Shown: positions 1 to 7,195 of the stretch, in pieces
Layout of the letters: every line of letters starts with the position of its first letter
How positions within the stretch are numbered: the stretch's first letter is position 1
Origin: Candidatus Methanophaga sp. GoMg3.2
GTDB taxonomy: Archaea; Halobacteriota; Syntropharchaeia; Alkanophagales; Methanospirareceae
DNA length: 10,262 nt
NCBI GenBank assembly: GCA_013180565.1
Contig: QBUN01000353.1
Span: 1-10,262 of the forward strand
Direction: 5' to 3'
Notes under the pieces: model-generated
Database searches by the model: none
What the model was told of the DNA's origin: nothing
The model's input: the letters and a program-made list of their open reading frames with translations, nothing else
Made by a program: the position numbers and the translations under genes

Positions 1-202
1 ACTTCTACCCATAAATAAATTTAATTTAGGACGCAGATTTACACGGATTTAATTTTAGTTTGATATTAGGATTCCTTGTCCCAGGAACATGCCTCATCAT
101 ATTTATCCTCTGTCTTACTACTGATGCCCCTCTCACGGTCAGACACCTAAAATATTCGAGGATAATTTCAACTGGGCTGCATTTAGCCTTGCGGAAAAAG
201 AG
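1..202. other. Intergenic flank, no gene seen
   Basis: This stretch lies downstream of the caspase/beta-helix gene and I see no convincing coding region in it. It is AT-rich at its left end, where aaatttaattta (17-28) matches the core of the 18-bp element found upstream of two genes near 8.2 and 8.7 kb. Just after it, gattta occurs twice, separated by cacg (about 37-52), which resembles the short dispersed noncoding repeats of many archaeal genomes. A weak 5-bp stem (ttcct/aggaa, 73-87) has no following T-run, so I do not call a terminator. Confidence 0.5.
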
Positions 203-2635
203 TTAATAATGATCTTCCACTTCGAGTTCCCACTCGTCAATATCCATGGCAAGGACTCTAAAGTAGTAGCTGCCATTCCCTGTGTGAATGTACCTCGTAT
301 CCCTGTGGGAATATCCTTCATCCCAACTCCACTCGTCAACTAACTCACTTGTTTGTCCCTCACGACGATACACATGCACATAAAAAAGTGAGAAGGTTGA
401 GCTGATTTTTACTAACCATTTCACTCGCCATTCATCACCCGTTATAGCAAAAGATGGTGTTGTCCGACCTTCGGTACCCGTAAACGTGTTCACCGAATGC
501 CATGTCTTCTGTCCAGCCGTTGGAGTAGGTGATGGATATACATATATCTGATCTCCGAAGTAATTCCGCGCATGCAAGATCAACGGATAATTGTCATCCC
601 CGGAACTTAGGCGGTAGGGAGTATCCCCAATTCCATCTCCATCTGCATCTGATCCTGTGTAATCGTCCCAGTAGTTACCGAGATAGCTTGTGTATGTGCT
701 ACTATTGTATGTGTATGTTATTTCTGATAGCGAATTCCATGCGTTGGCAGAGCTAAGCGATTTGACGTTAACATTGTTGGCTATGAAGTTATTAAGATAT
801 ATGCGGTTGTTGTCAGAAGACTCAAGGTAGATACCCACATCGTTTCTTGATGCCGTGTTGTTCGCTATTATGTTCTCGTCTGATGTCCAGAGCCCAATAC
901 CACATTGACTGTTATAGTTTGCAATGTTATTACAAATCTCGTTATCATTTGATTGGCTTAATACTATACCATGATAATCCGCATTATTTGAGGCATCATT
1001 ACCGGTTATCCTGTTGTTGTTTGAAGACTGGAGGTAGATGCCCTTGTCTACATTATTCTTAGCCGTGTTGTTTGCTATTATGTTCTCGTCTGATGTCCAG
1101 AGTGCAATACCATGTAAATGATTATAGTTCGCAATGTTATTATGGATATGGTTATCATTTGAATCCACTAAGGCTATTCCACTACCGTTAGCATTGTTTG
1201 AAGCGACATTATCTGTTATCCTGTTGCTGTAAGAAAGCCCGATCGAAATGCCACCGTTTCCGTTGTTCTTCACTGTATTGTTTGCTATTATGTTCTCATC
1301 CGAAGCCAGAAATGCAATACCATTATAATGGTTATTGTTTGCACTATTATCACAAATCTCATTATTGTTTGATGAATCTAAGGCTATCCCATTGTAGTTA
1401 TCATTATTTGAGATCTCATTATTTATTATCCTATTGCTGTTTGACTTCTTAAGGATGATGCCATTGTTGCCATTATTCTTAGCGGTGTTATTTGCTATCA
1501 TGTTGTTGCAAGATCTCAAGAGTTCTATTCCGTGCAAACCTTTTTGACATGTTAGCCCAGAAATTGTGGTGTTGTCTACCGTAACAAGTATACAGGGAAA
1601 AGAACTATTGGCTGCGTGTATTATAGAATTCCCATACGGGGCACTGATTGTAAGTGGTTTATTTATTACTACGTTCTCAGTATATGTTCCCGGAGAAACA
1701 TCTATTACGTCTCCAGGCATTGCCGCTTCCACCGCTTTCTGGATAGTGTGATAGTCCGCGGGGACCTTGATCTTTTTGGGGATAGATGCTTTTAATTGAA
1801 TAAGAGTGAAATTATTTGCAGAATTATCATCTGGCCATAATAATGGATGCTGCATGTCTTCTCGGTATTCAACTATTTTTGGGAAAGAGTAATCACATAA
1901 TTCTCGAACGGAGATACTTCCATCCTCATTTTGGTCCGCAACACCCCAAAGTCCTTGTACAATATAATAGGTAAATGCACCATTTTTTAAATTACACACG
2001 TGCACTCCTTTTTCATTCATCCGACAGCCGGTTAAGACCAAACAATGCGCTTTTTCGGGATCTTTAGCGAATCCATCGAGTGCATACAGCTCTTTTACTT
2101 CGCTTATTCGAAATGGTGTGAGAACTCCGCCACTATGGCATGCCTCTAAAATTGCCACGACTTTATGTGCTTTCACGTCCCCCATCCATGCATCAAGCTC
2201 ATCATCAATTATGTTATCGTCAAAAGCAGTTAGTGACTCGTCCAAGCCATCTGCCTCGTCATCGCTATAATCAATTATGGAATGCCCATGGCCTGAGAAA
2301 TAGAAGAGGCAGGTATCCTCTGCACTCGCTTTATTTGCCATCCACTGTATTGCATCACGGATGTTTGCCTTTGTTGCCGTTTCGTTAATTAAAAATCGGA
2401 TATTGCTTGCATTCCAATTATCTGACGCTACAGTGAGCACATTGTACATACTCTCTGCATCCCGATACGCCGGTACATCATCCCCACATCCTACTATAAC
2501 TGCCCAATATTCCTCTGCTGATAACGATGCATTTGCATTTGGTGCGTTATTCTCTGTAGCAACAGCGACACTACTTGCGATTATCATCAAGCCAATTAAA
2601 ATCGCCAATAGTCTATAAACCGTTTTGTTTTTCAT
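203..2635 (-). CDS. Secreted caspase-like peptidase fused to NosD-type beta-helix
   Basis: This is an 810-residue exported protein. Residues 1-27 form a signal peptide (KNK, then a hydrophobic core ending SSVAVA). Residues 43-275 are a caspase-fold (peptidase C14) domain with the catalytic His in SGHGH (H116) and the catalytic Cys in EACHSGG (C166). A canonical EF-hand-like loop, DQNEDGSISVRE (234-245), suggests calcium binding. Residues 287-335 (IKVPADYHTIQKAVEAA, then PGTYTENVVI) begin a right-handed parallel beta-helix whose PbH1 rungs run to about 625. The rungs repeat every three coils (70 residues). The NosD-like end GNYWDDYTGSDADGDGIGD follows at 653-671. After a PSPTPTAG linker, residues 711-810 form a beta-rich domain of unknown function. 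The family logic is that the helix binds surface glycans or proteins while the peptidase cleaves; the substrate is unknown. The start is the first ATG, placed 7 bp after a tRNA, with no Shine-Dalgarno sequence. The domain calls are firm; the biological role is inference. Confidence 0.9.
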   Translation of the reverse strand: MKNKTVYRLLAILIGLMIIASSVAVATENNAPNANASLSAEEYWAVIVGCGDDVPAYRDAESMYNVLTVASDNWNASNIRFLINETATKANIRDAIQWMANKASAEDTCLFYFSGHGHSIIDYSDDEADGLDESLTAFDDNIIDDELDAWMGDVKAHKVVAILEACHSGGVLTPFRISEVKELYALDGFAKDPEKAHCLVLTGCRMNEKGVHVCNLKNGAFTYYIVQGLWGVADQNEDGSISVRELCDYSFPKIVEYREDMQHPLLWPDDNSANNFTLIQLKASIPKKIKVPADYHTIQKAVEAAMPGDVIDVSPGTYTENVVINKPLTISAPYGNSIIHAANSSFPCILVTVDNTTISGLTCQKGLHGIELLRSCNNMIANNTAKNNGNNGIILKKSNSNRIINNEISNNDNYNGIALDSSNNNEICDNSANNNHYNGIAFLASDENIIANNTVKNNGNGGISIGLSYSNRITDNVASNNANGSGIALVDSNDNHIHNNIANYNHLHGIALWTSDENIIANNTAKNNVDKGIYLQSSNNNRITGNDASNNADYHGIVLSQSNDNEICNNIANYNSQCGIGLWTSDENIIANNTASRNDVGIYLESSDNNRIYLNNFIANNVNVKSLSSANAWNSLSEITYTYNSSTYTSYLGNYWDDYTGSDADGDGIGDTPYRLSSGDDNYPLILHARNYFGDQIYVYPSPTPTAGQKTWHSVNTFTGTEGRTTPSFAITGDEWRVKWLVKISSTFSLFYVHVYRREGQTSELVDEWSWDEGYSHRDTRYIHTGNGSYYFRVLAMDIDEWELEVEDHY
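821..1510 (-). repeat. 210-bp tandem repeat encoding three beta-helix rungs
   Basis: Inside the caspase/beta-helix gene, corresponding blocks begin at 871, 1081, 1291 and 1501, exactly 210 bp apart. The copies at 871 and 1081 share at least 22 identical bases (tgttctcgtctgatgtccag and onward); the copy at 1291 is more diverged and the one at 1501 most diverged. Each unit encodes 70 residues, that is three coils of about 23-24 residues, with rung signatures DENIIANNT, NRITxNxAS and NDNEICNNIANYN. The pattern indicates stepwise duplication of a three-coil module, most recently at the C-terminal side. Confidence 0.88.
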
Positions 2636-2642
2636 TTCTTGA

Positions 2643-2715
2643 TAGCCCGGGACGGATTCGAACCGCCGTCACGAGGTCCAGGGCCTCGGATGATTGACCG
2701 CTACACTACCGGGCT
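2643..2715 (-). tRNA. tRNA-Gln (anticodon CTG)
   Basis: The cloverleaf can be drawn by hand. The acceptor stem is AGCCCGG/CCGGGCT with discriminator A. The D arm begins GTGT and has a GCGG loop. The anticodon stem is CGAGG/CCTCG around the loop CCCTGGA, giving anticodon CTG. The T arm is GGCGG-TTCGAAT-CCGTC with one G-U pair. The length is 73 nt without an encoded CCA and there is no intron. The A1-U72 pair is the known identity feature of archaeal tRNA-Gln, recognised by the GatDE amidotransferase that converts Glu-tRNA-Gln. One oddity is that position 33 is C rather than the near-universal U. The gene lies 57 bp after trpA and 7 bp before the caspase gene, all on the same strand. Confidence 0.93.
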
Positions 2716-2738
2716 ATTTCCTACATATTGCTTATACC

Positions 2739-2750
2739 ATTTTTATATAT
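2739..2750 (-). promoter_or_regulatory. TATA box of the tRNA-Gln promoter
   Basis: On the minus strand ATATATAAAAAT is centred about 26 bp upstream of position 2719, four bases before the mature tRNA 5' end. That is the spacing expected for an archaeal TATA box and start site. It sits in the 57-bp gap between the trpA stop and the tRNA. It would drive the tRNA and probably the caspase gene directly behind it. Confidence 0.7.
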
Positions 2751-2772
2751 GAATCTCTTGACTAAAATAGAT

Positions 2773-3597
2773 TTATCGAGTGTTTTTAGTCTCCCTTTTC
2801 AAACTCTTTGTAAATGCCTCTATCTCTGTAAGCATGGCCTTTCGATCTTCTAATTCAGGGCCTGACCGCTCCTCTATCATCTTTATGAATGCACTGCCCA
2901 CTATCGCACCATCTGCAACTTCACAAACCGCTCTTACGTGTTCCGGCGTGGAGATACCGAATCCAACCGCCAGAGGTATTTGTGGCCTGTCACGTGCTAA
3001 TTCCAGCTCCTTTATCCTGCCGATAAGTGGTCGTACTGCATCCGAAAGCCGCGCCCGCTCACCTGTTACGCCTAGTAACGACACTACATAAACAAAGCCC
3101 GATGCGAGCTCCAGAATCTTCGCCATTCTCTTATCCGTGGTCGTAGGTGCAATAATGAAGACCAAATCGGTTTCGTGCCTCGCACATGCTTTTAGCAGCG
3201 GTTTCGACTCTTCCACTGGCAAATCGGGAATTATTAACCCCGTTATCCCTGCGGATTCGCAATCGTGCACGAACTGTTCCAGCCCTCTTTGCAAGACCAG
3301 ATTGTAATAAGTGAGGCAGACCTTTTCCACGCCTTTTATCCCCGCTGCAACATCAAAATATGTATCCGTATTCATCCCGGCACGCAAACTGCTTTCACTC
3401 GCTTGCTGGATTGTGACTCCGTCTGCTATGGGATCTGAGAAAGGCAACCCGAGCTCTAAAATGTCCACTCCGCCCTTGATCATCGCAAGAGCGATTTCCG
3501 ATGTGTCTTCAGCACTGGGATGGCCGGCAGTTATAAAGCCTATAAATGCTTTCTCGTTCCTCTCCTTCAGCTCTTTGAATTTCTCTTCTAATGTCAT
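2773..3597 (-). CDS. trpA: Tryptophan synthase alpha chain
   Basis: TrpA splits indole-3-glycerol phosphate into indole and glyceraldehyde 3-phosphate and passes indole through a tunnel to TrpB in the cytoplasmic alpha2-beta2 complex. The 274 residues fit the family length and form a TIM barrel. The two catalytic acids are E48 in [11 protein letters not shown] and D59 in PIADG, eleven residues apart as in the Escherichia coli enzyme (E49/D60). The mobile loop GVTGER is at 176-181. The phosphate-binding segments GFGISTPEH (212-220) and IVGSAFIK (232-239) are intact. ADGV (58-61) replaces the usual ADGP, and YYNL (97-100) replaces the usual YxNP; both look like mild lineage variants. The start ATG overlaps the end of trpB by 4 bp, so the two are probably translationally coupled. 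Confidence 0.97.
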   Translation of the reverse strand: MTLEEKFKELKERNEKAFIGFITAGHPSAEDTSEIALAMIKGGVDILELGLPFSDPIADGVTIQQASESSLRAGMNTDTYFDVAAGIKGVEKVCLTYYNLVLQRGLEQFVHDCESAGITGLIIPDLPVEESKPLLKACARHETDLVFIIAPTTTDKRMAKILELASGFVYVVSLLGVTGERARLSDAVRPLIGRIKELELARDRPQIPLAVGFGISTPEHVRAVCEVADGAIVGSAFIKMIEERSGPELEDRKAMLTEIEAFTKSLKRETKNTR

Positions 3598-4808
3598 ATG
3601 TATCCCTCTTCCATCCTGTCTCCAAGCACCTGTGCCACAGTGTATATATCCTTATCCCCTCTTCCGGAAAGGTTAACCACAATTAAATGATCCTTTTGCT
3701 CTCCCGCTTTCTTTTTCGCTTCTTCTATCGCATAATGAATCGCATGGGCGGATTCGAGCGCGGGAATTATACCCTCCTTCGTGGACAGTATCTTGAAAGC
3801 GTTTAATGTTTCTTCATCTGTTGTTGAACCCATCTTCACCCGTCCCGACTCAGCCAAATGCGCCAGCTCAGGTCCTACACCGGGATAGTCAAGCCCTGGA
3901 GCAAAGCTGTATGATTGCTTTATCTGGCCATCTTCATCCTGTAATAATTTCGAATACATGCCATGCAAGACGCCTTCGGTGCCCGCACAAATAGAAGCGC
4001 CATGCTCGCCTGTTTCTAACCCCTTTCCCGCTGCTTCTACGCCTATTAGCTCTACCGCATCATCACCCAGGAACTCGTAAAAAATGCCCATTGCATTGCT
4101 TCCACCGCCGACACATGCTATTATCGTGTCTGGCAACCGGCCCTCGGCATCTAATATCTGCACTTTTGTCTCTTCGCCTATGACTCGCTGAAACTCGCGT
4201 ACCATTAAAGGATAGGGGTGCATCCCCACCACGCTACCTATCAGGTAATAGGTATTCTCGACGTTAGTTACCCAATCGCGTATAGACTCGTTTATGGCAT
4301 CCTTAAGCGTTTTAGAGCCGGAATCAACCGGGTTCACTTTCGCGCCTAATAGCTTCATCCGGAACACATTCAACTTCTGCCGCTCTATATCTTCCGTGCC
4401 CATGTATACCTCACATTCAAGCCCTAACACAGCCGCGGCCATCGCAGTTGCTACTCCGTGCTGACCTGCACCAGTCTCCGCAATTACCCGTCTCTTACCC
4501 ATGTGTTTCGCTAGTAGACACTGACCCAGAGTGTTGTTTAGCTTATGTGCCCCACCGTGCACCAGGTCCTCCCGCTTTAGATAGATCTTCGCACCACTCA
4601 TTTCTGATAGGTTCTTTGCGAAATAAAGCGCTGTTGGACGACCTGCATAAGTTCTCAGTAGCGAGTCCAACTCCGTTCTAAAACCTTTATCGTTAGAGCA
4701 GGTAATATATGCCGCTTCGAGTTCCTCTACCGTTGTCATCAACACCTCAGGTGCGAACTTACCACCGAATATCCCAAATTTCCCATGCTCATCTGGTTTG
4801 CTTAACAT
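3594..4808 (-). CDS. trpB: Tryptophan synthase beta chain
   Basis: This PLP enzyme condenses indole with L-serine to make tryptophan. At 404 residues it is a TrpB1-type subunit, the form that partners TrpA, rather than the longer TrpB2. The PLP lysine is K89 in HGGAHKLNN, the catalytic glutamate is E111 in ETGAGQHG, the cofactor phosphate loop is GGGSNA (234-239), and SGRGDKD (381-387) holds the serine near the pyridine nitrogen. The N-terminus ([15 protein letters not shown]) matches the family, which supports the ATG at 4808; an in-frame stop lies two codons upstream. No strong Shine-Dalgarno is visible, only gaagaag. It overlaps trpA by 4 bp and lies 183 bp behind trpF, so trpBA may also have its own promoter. 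Confidence 0.97.
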   Translation of the reverse strand: MLSKPDEHGKFGIFGGKFAPEVLMTTVEELEAAYITCSNDKGFRTELDSLLRTYAGRPTALYFAKNLSEMSGAKIYLKREDLVHGGAHKLNNTLGQCLLAKHMGKRRVIAETGAGQHGVATAMAAAVLGLECEVYMGTEDIERQKLNVFRMKLLGAKVNPVDSGSKTLKDAINESIRDWVTNVENTYYLIGSVVGMHPYPLMVREFQRVIGEETKVQILDAEGRLPDTIIACVGGGSNAMGIFYEFLGDDAVELIGVEAAGKGLETGEHGASICAGTEGVLHGMYSKLLQDEDGQIKQSYSFAPGLDYPGVGPELAHLAESGRVKMGSTTDEETLNAFKILSTKEGIIPALESAHAIHYAIEEAKKKAGEQKDHLIVVNLSGRGDKDIYTVAQVLGDRMEEGYI

Positions 4809-4991
4809 TGTCTACTTCTTCTTTTTGGATTCCCTCTTTACCAGTCATTGCCATTTTCTTTAATCATTACATTATTTATGTATGATTATTAATTTGTGTT
4901 TTTCATTCATATCTTTCATTTCCCCATTCTGTGCTAACCCTGTGTAATATGTGGTTCTATAATTTAAGGGGAATGGAATTATGAGCGTTGC
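4809..4991 (-). promoter_or_regulatory. trpF-trpB gap with possible internal trpBA promoter
   Basis: This 183-bp AT-rich gap is long for an archaeal operon. On the minus strand a TATA-like CATAAATAATG (4870-4880) would place a start site near 4849, about 40 bases before trpB. A second AT-rich candidate, TTAAATTATAG, lies near 4956-4966. Two short upstream frames are visible. One, at about 4904-4857, reads MKDMNEKHKLIIIHK. The other, at 4854-4789, reads [18 protein letters not shown] and onward, and overlaps the trpB start by 20 bp. Neither contains Trp codons, so a classical trp attenuator leader is not supported. There is no clear terminator hairpin. Confidence 0.35.
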
Positions 4992-5687
4992 CTATGACTT
5001 TCCATCAGATTTAGCCTCTTCTATGAATCGATTCACCTTCACCGCGTCCTTTATTCGCACTTCGCGCTCCACACCACTGGACACGTCTACTGCATAAGGT
5101 TTCACAAGCGCAATTGCATTTGCAACGTTATCGGGATTCAAACCACCGGCAAGTATTACTGGCTTCTTTACTCTTTCGACGATCTCTTTGCTTATGTTCC
5201 AATCGTGCTCTTTCCCGGTTCCTCCGATCGCACCGTCTGTCACAGTATCCAGCAACAGTGCATCCACAACGCTTTCATACGCTAAAGCGTTCTCCAAGCA
5301 TTTTTCTTTTGTACCGCCCACACCCACTTTTTTTATTACTTTTACTTGGGCATTCAAGAACTCACGTAAATCCGCTATAAGCTCTACCGGCTCATCTCCG
5401 TGTAGTTGTATGCAATCCGCGCCAGTATCCACTATCCTATTTATTTTATCTTGCACTGATTCGATTGGGTCATTATCCAATGTAAGAACCACAACCTTTG
5501 ATACAAATATCGGTACGGCATCGAATATTCGTGTCACCGCACCTAAATCTACATATCGCTTTGTATTAGCGACATAGATCACACCGATAGCGTCAGCACC
5601 TGCTTCTGCTGCTAATATCGCATCTTCGATATTCGTGTTGCCGCATATTTTTACTTTTGTTTTTGTTGCTGTTGTGTTACTGGTCAT
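4992..5687 (-). CDS. trpF: Phosphoribosylanthranilate isomerase
   Basis: TrpF catalyses the Amadori rearrangement of N-(5-phosphoribosyl)anthranilate to CdRP, the third step of the tryptophan branch. The 231 residues form a TIM barrel of typical size. The catalytic cysteine is C15 in KVKICGNTN and the catalytic aspartate is D147 in ALLLDT. The phosphate-binding segments are GGTGKEHDW (155-163), LAGGLNPDNV (179-188) and VDVSSGVE (200-207). IQLHGDEP (93-100) is also a family signature. It is a free-standing gene, not fused to trpC as in enterobacteria. A GGAGG (minus strand, 5706-5710) lies 18 bases before the ATG, further than the usual spacing, and I see no nearer in-frame start. It heads the trpF-trpB-trpA cluster and diverges from hisS. 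Confidence 0.96.
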   Translation of the reverse strand: MTSNTTATKTKVKICGNTNIEDAILAAEAGADAIGVIYVANTKRYVDLGAVTRIFDAVPIFVSKVVVLTLDNDPIESVQDKINRIVDTGADCIQLHGDEPVELIADLREFLNAQVKVIKKVGVGGTKEKCLENALAYESVVDALLLDTVTDGAIGGTGKEHDWNISKEIVERVKKPVILAGGLNPDNVANAIALVKPYAVDVSSGVEREVRIKDAVKVNRFIEEAKSDGKS

Positions 5688-5705
5688 TTGCTTTTGGGCG
5701 ATCTT

Positions 5706-5740
5706 CCTCCGTATATCTAATTGTAGCTATTTTTATATAC
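5706..5740 (-). promoter_or_regulatory. trpF: trpF promoter: TATA box and distant GGAGG
   Basis: On the minus strand TATATAAAAA (5730-5739) is a strong archaeal TATA box, preceded by an A-rich BRE-like stretch. Start-site spacing would put transcription initiation near 5708-5712, leaving a leader of about 20-25 bases. GGAGG at 5706-5710 then falls at the very 5' end of the message, 18 bases before ATG. This could mean a non-standard initiation arrangement or a slightly more upstream start site. Confidence 0.6.
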
Positions 5741-5760
5741 TCTTATTTAATATTGTCTGG

Positions 5761-5814
5761 CATGTGTGTTCGGTTAAGTATTTATGTTGAGTTGTACTTA
5801 ACCGAACACGTATG
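5761..5814. promoter_or_regulatory. Perfect 15-bp inverted repeat between trpF and hisS
   Basis: gtgttcggttaagta (5766-5780) and tacttaaccgaacac (5795-5809) are exact reverse complements separated by 14 bp. The symmetry extends outward to 5761 and 5814 with two mismatches that would be G-U pairs in RNA. Arm centres are 29 bp apart, close to three helical turns, so both half-sites could face the same side of DNA. It lies upstream of the trpF TATA box and of the hisS start, the expected place for an operator shared by divergent promoters. The alternative is an RNA hairpin in a long hisS leader. The regulator is unknown. Confidence 0.6.
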
Positions 5815-5818
5815 TAAC

Positions 5819-5889
5819 GCTTTTAAAGCTTTTTGAAAGGAAGGGTTTTTATGTGCTTCAACTCTTATTCTTCTTACGGGAACGGCTAA
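5819..5889 (+). promoter_or_regulatory. hisS: hisS promoter region with short upstream frame
   Basis: cttttaaagc (5819-5828) is a TATA-like box that would place a start site near 5850. A purine-rich aaaggaaggg (5836-5845) precedes an ATG at 5851, which opens a 12-codon frame (MCFNSYSSYGNG) stopping at 5889, five bases before the hisS ATG. It has no His codons, so it is not an obvious histidine attenuator. A GTG at 5853 instead opens an N-terminal extension of hisS itself. Which of these is used cannot be settled from the sequence. Confidence 0.35.
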
Positions 5890-5894
5890 AAGAA

Positions 5895-7181
5895 ATGCGA
5901 ATAGAAAGAGCACGAGGAACAAGGGATTTCATGCCCGCCGAAATGCAGAAAAGGCGAGTAATGGAAACGAAAATGCGTGATATAGCGGATAAATGGGGTT
6001 ATGACGAGATACGGACACCATCCTTTGAGCGTGCAGAGCTATTCACACTCAAATCCGGCGAGGGTATCCTGAACGAGCTGTATGAATTCAAGGACAAGGG
6101 CGGGCGGCATTTAGCACTGAGACCGGAATTAACCGCACCTGTGACACGGATGTACGTTAACGAACTGAAGATGGCGCCGAAACCAATAAAAATCTACTAC
6201 TTCGGTAATTGTTTCCGATATGAAGAGCCGCAAAAGGCACGGTACCGTGAGTTCTGGCAGTTTGGTACTGAAATTATAGGCTCCGACAGGCCGGAATCGC
6301 AGGCGGAAATAATCGCACTCGCGTATTTTATCGCGAACTCATTAGGAATAAAAGCAGAGCTTCATGTGGGTCATGTAGGTCTTATAAGAGATGTATTACA
6401 AACTGCAAATGTGGTAGGGGACAGTATAAACCAGGTGATGCGATTGATAGACAAAGGAGAACGAGAATCCGTAATCGCGTTGTTGAGCGAGATAGGAACG
6501 AGGACTGAATTAATTGACGATTTGATCTATCTGATAGACCTAAGCGGTAAAGAAACCTTACGGGAAGCACGAGCTCGTAATATAATCGCTTCTGATAGCG
6601 CCGCATTGACTGAATTGGAGCAGTTGCTGGAACTCCTTGAATATTACAACGTTGACTATACATTAAACCTGGGAATAGCACGAGGTTTGGATTATTACAC
6701 GGGTATGGTATTTGAGATGTACGAAGCAGGAGGCAAGTTAGGGGCTCAGAATCAGATATGTGGCGGTGGCTCGTATCGGCTGGCCGCTTTGTTCGGTGGT
6801 GATGACACGCCTTCTACCGGCTTTGCCTTTGGCTTTGACCGACTGGCAGAGCTATATTCTCCGGAAGCAGAAGATTTGAAGAGTATCAAGGTGGTGGTGG
6901 TGCCGATAAGAGCGAAAGAGGGAGATCCAAAAGTGACGAAAGAGGCGATAACAATAGCAACTACGCTGAGGGAATTCTTCCACACATATATGGATGTGAT
7001 GGGTAGAAGTATAAGCGCGCAGTTGTCTTATGCCAATTCCATCCCGGCCTCATTTGCCGTGCTCGTGGGTAAAAAGGAAGTGGAAGAAGGTAAAGTAACA
7101 TTAAGAAATCTTGAGTCAGGGGAGCAGGAGAAACTGGGCATGGACGAATGTGTGGAACGGATAAAGAAAGGCGTGTTTTGA
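5895..7181 (+). CDS. hisS: Histidyl-tRNA synthetase
   Basis: HisRS is a class II aminoacyl-tRNA synthetase that charges tRNA-His. From the ATG at 5895 it is 428 residues, a normal length. RGTRDFMPAEM (7-17) is the conserved N-terminus that fixes this start. RPELTAP (76-82) and the motif-2 region FRYEEPQKARYREFWQFG (107-124) bind ATP and the acceptor end. The histidine-specific motif ARGLDYYTG (262-270) carries the catalytic Arg (R263), and GGGSYR (290-295) is present. Motif 3 is GFAFGFDRL (309-317). Residues about 331-428 are the anticodon-binding domain. A GTG at 5853 would add 14 mostly hydrophobic residues (MLQLLFFLRERLKE) not expected in the family, so I prefer 5895. Its stop is only 14 bp from the stop of the convergent transporter gene. 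Confidence 0.96.
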   Translation: MRIERARGTRDFMPAEMQKRRVMETKMRDIADKWGYDEIRTPSFERAELFTLKSGEGILNELYEFKDKGGRHLALRPELTAPVTRMYVNELKMAPKPIKIYYFGNCFRYEEPQKARYREFWQFGTEIIGSDRPESQAEIIALAYFIANSLGIKAELHVGHVGLIRDVLQTANVVGDSINQVMRLIDKGERESVIALLSEIGTRTELIDDLIYLIDLSGKETLREARARNIIASDSAALTELEQLLELLEYYNVDYTLNLGIARGLDYYTGMVFEMYEAGGKLGAQNQICGGGSYRLAALFGGDDTPSTGFAFGFDRLAELYSPEAEDLKSIKVVVVPIRAKEGDPKVTKEAITIATTLREFFHTYMDVMGRSISAQLSYANSIPASFAVLVGKKEVEEGKVTLRNLESGEQEKLGMDECVERIKKGVF

Positions 7182-7195
7182 CTGTGAGAAATAAA

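Noticed and set aside
73..89. Hairpin ttcct-tgtccc-aggaa downstream of the caspase gene as a terminator
   Set aside because: It has a five-pair stem without a T-run, and it is over 100 bp beyond the stop; archaeal terminators are mainly T-tracts.
843..1500. Regular repeats on the plus strand resembling a tandem-repeat or CRISPR-like array
   Set aside because: They are the 210-bp coding repeats of the beta-helix on the minus strand. There are no constant short repeats with unique spacers, and the plus-strand frames are Cys/His-rich shadows.
4857..4904. Short frame MKDMNEKHKLIIIHK as a trp attenuator leader
   Set aside because: It has no Trp codons and no following terminator/antiterminator hairpin, and its distance from trpB makes coupling unlikely.
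5766..5809. Palindrome as an intrinsic terminator
   Set aside because: It lies upstream of both divergent genes, so no gene transcribes into it, and no T-run follows either arm.
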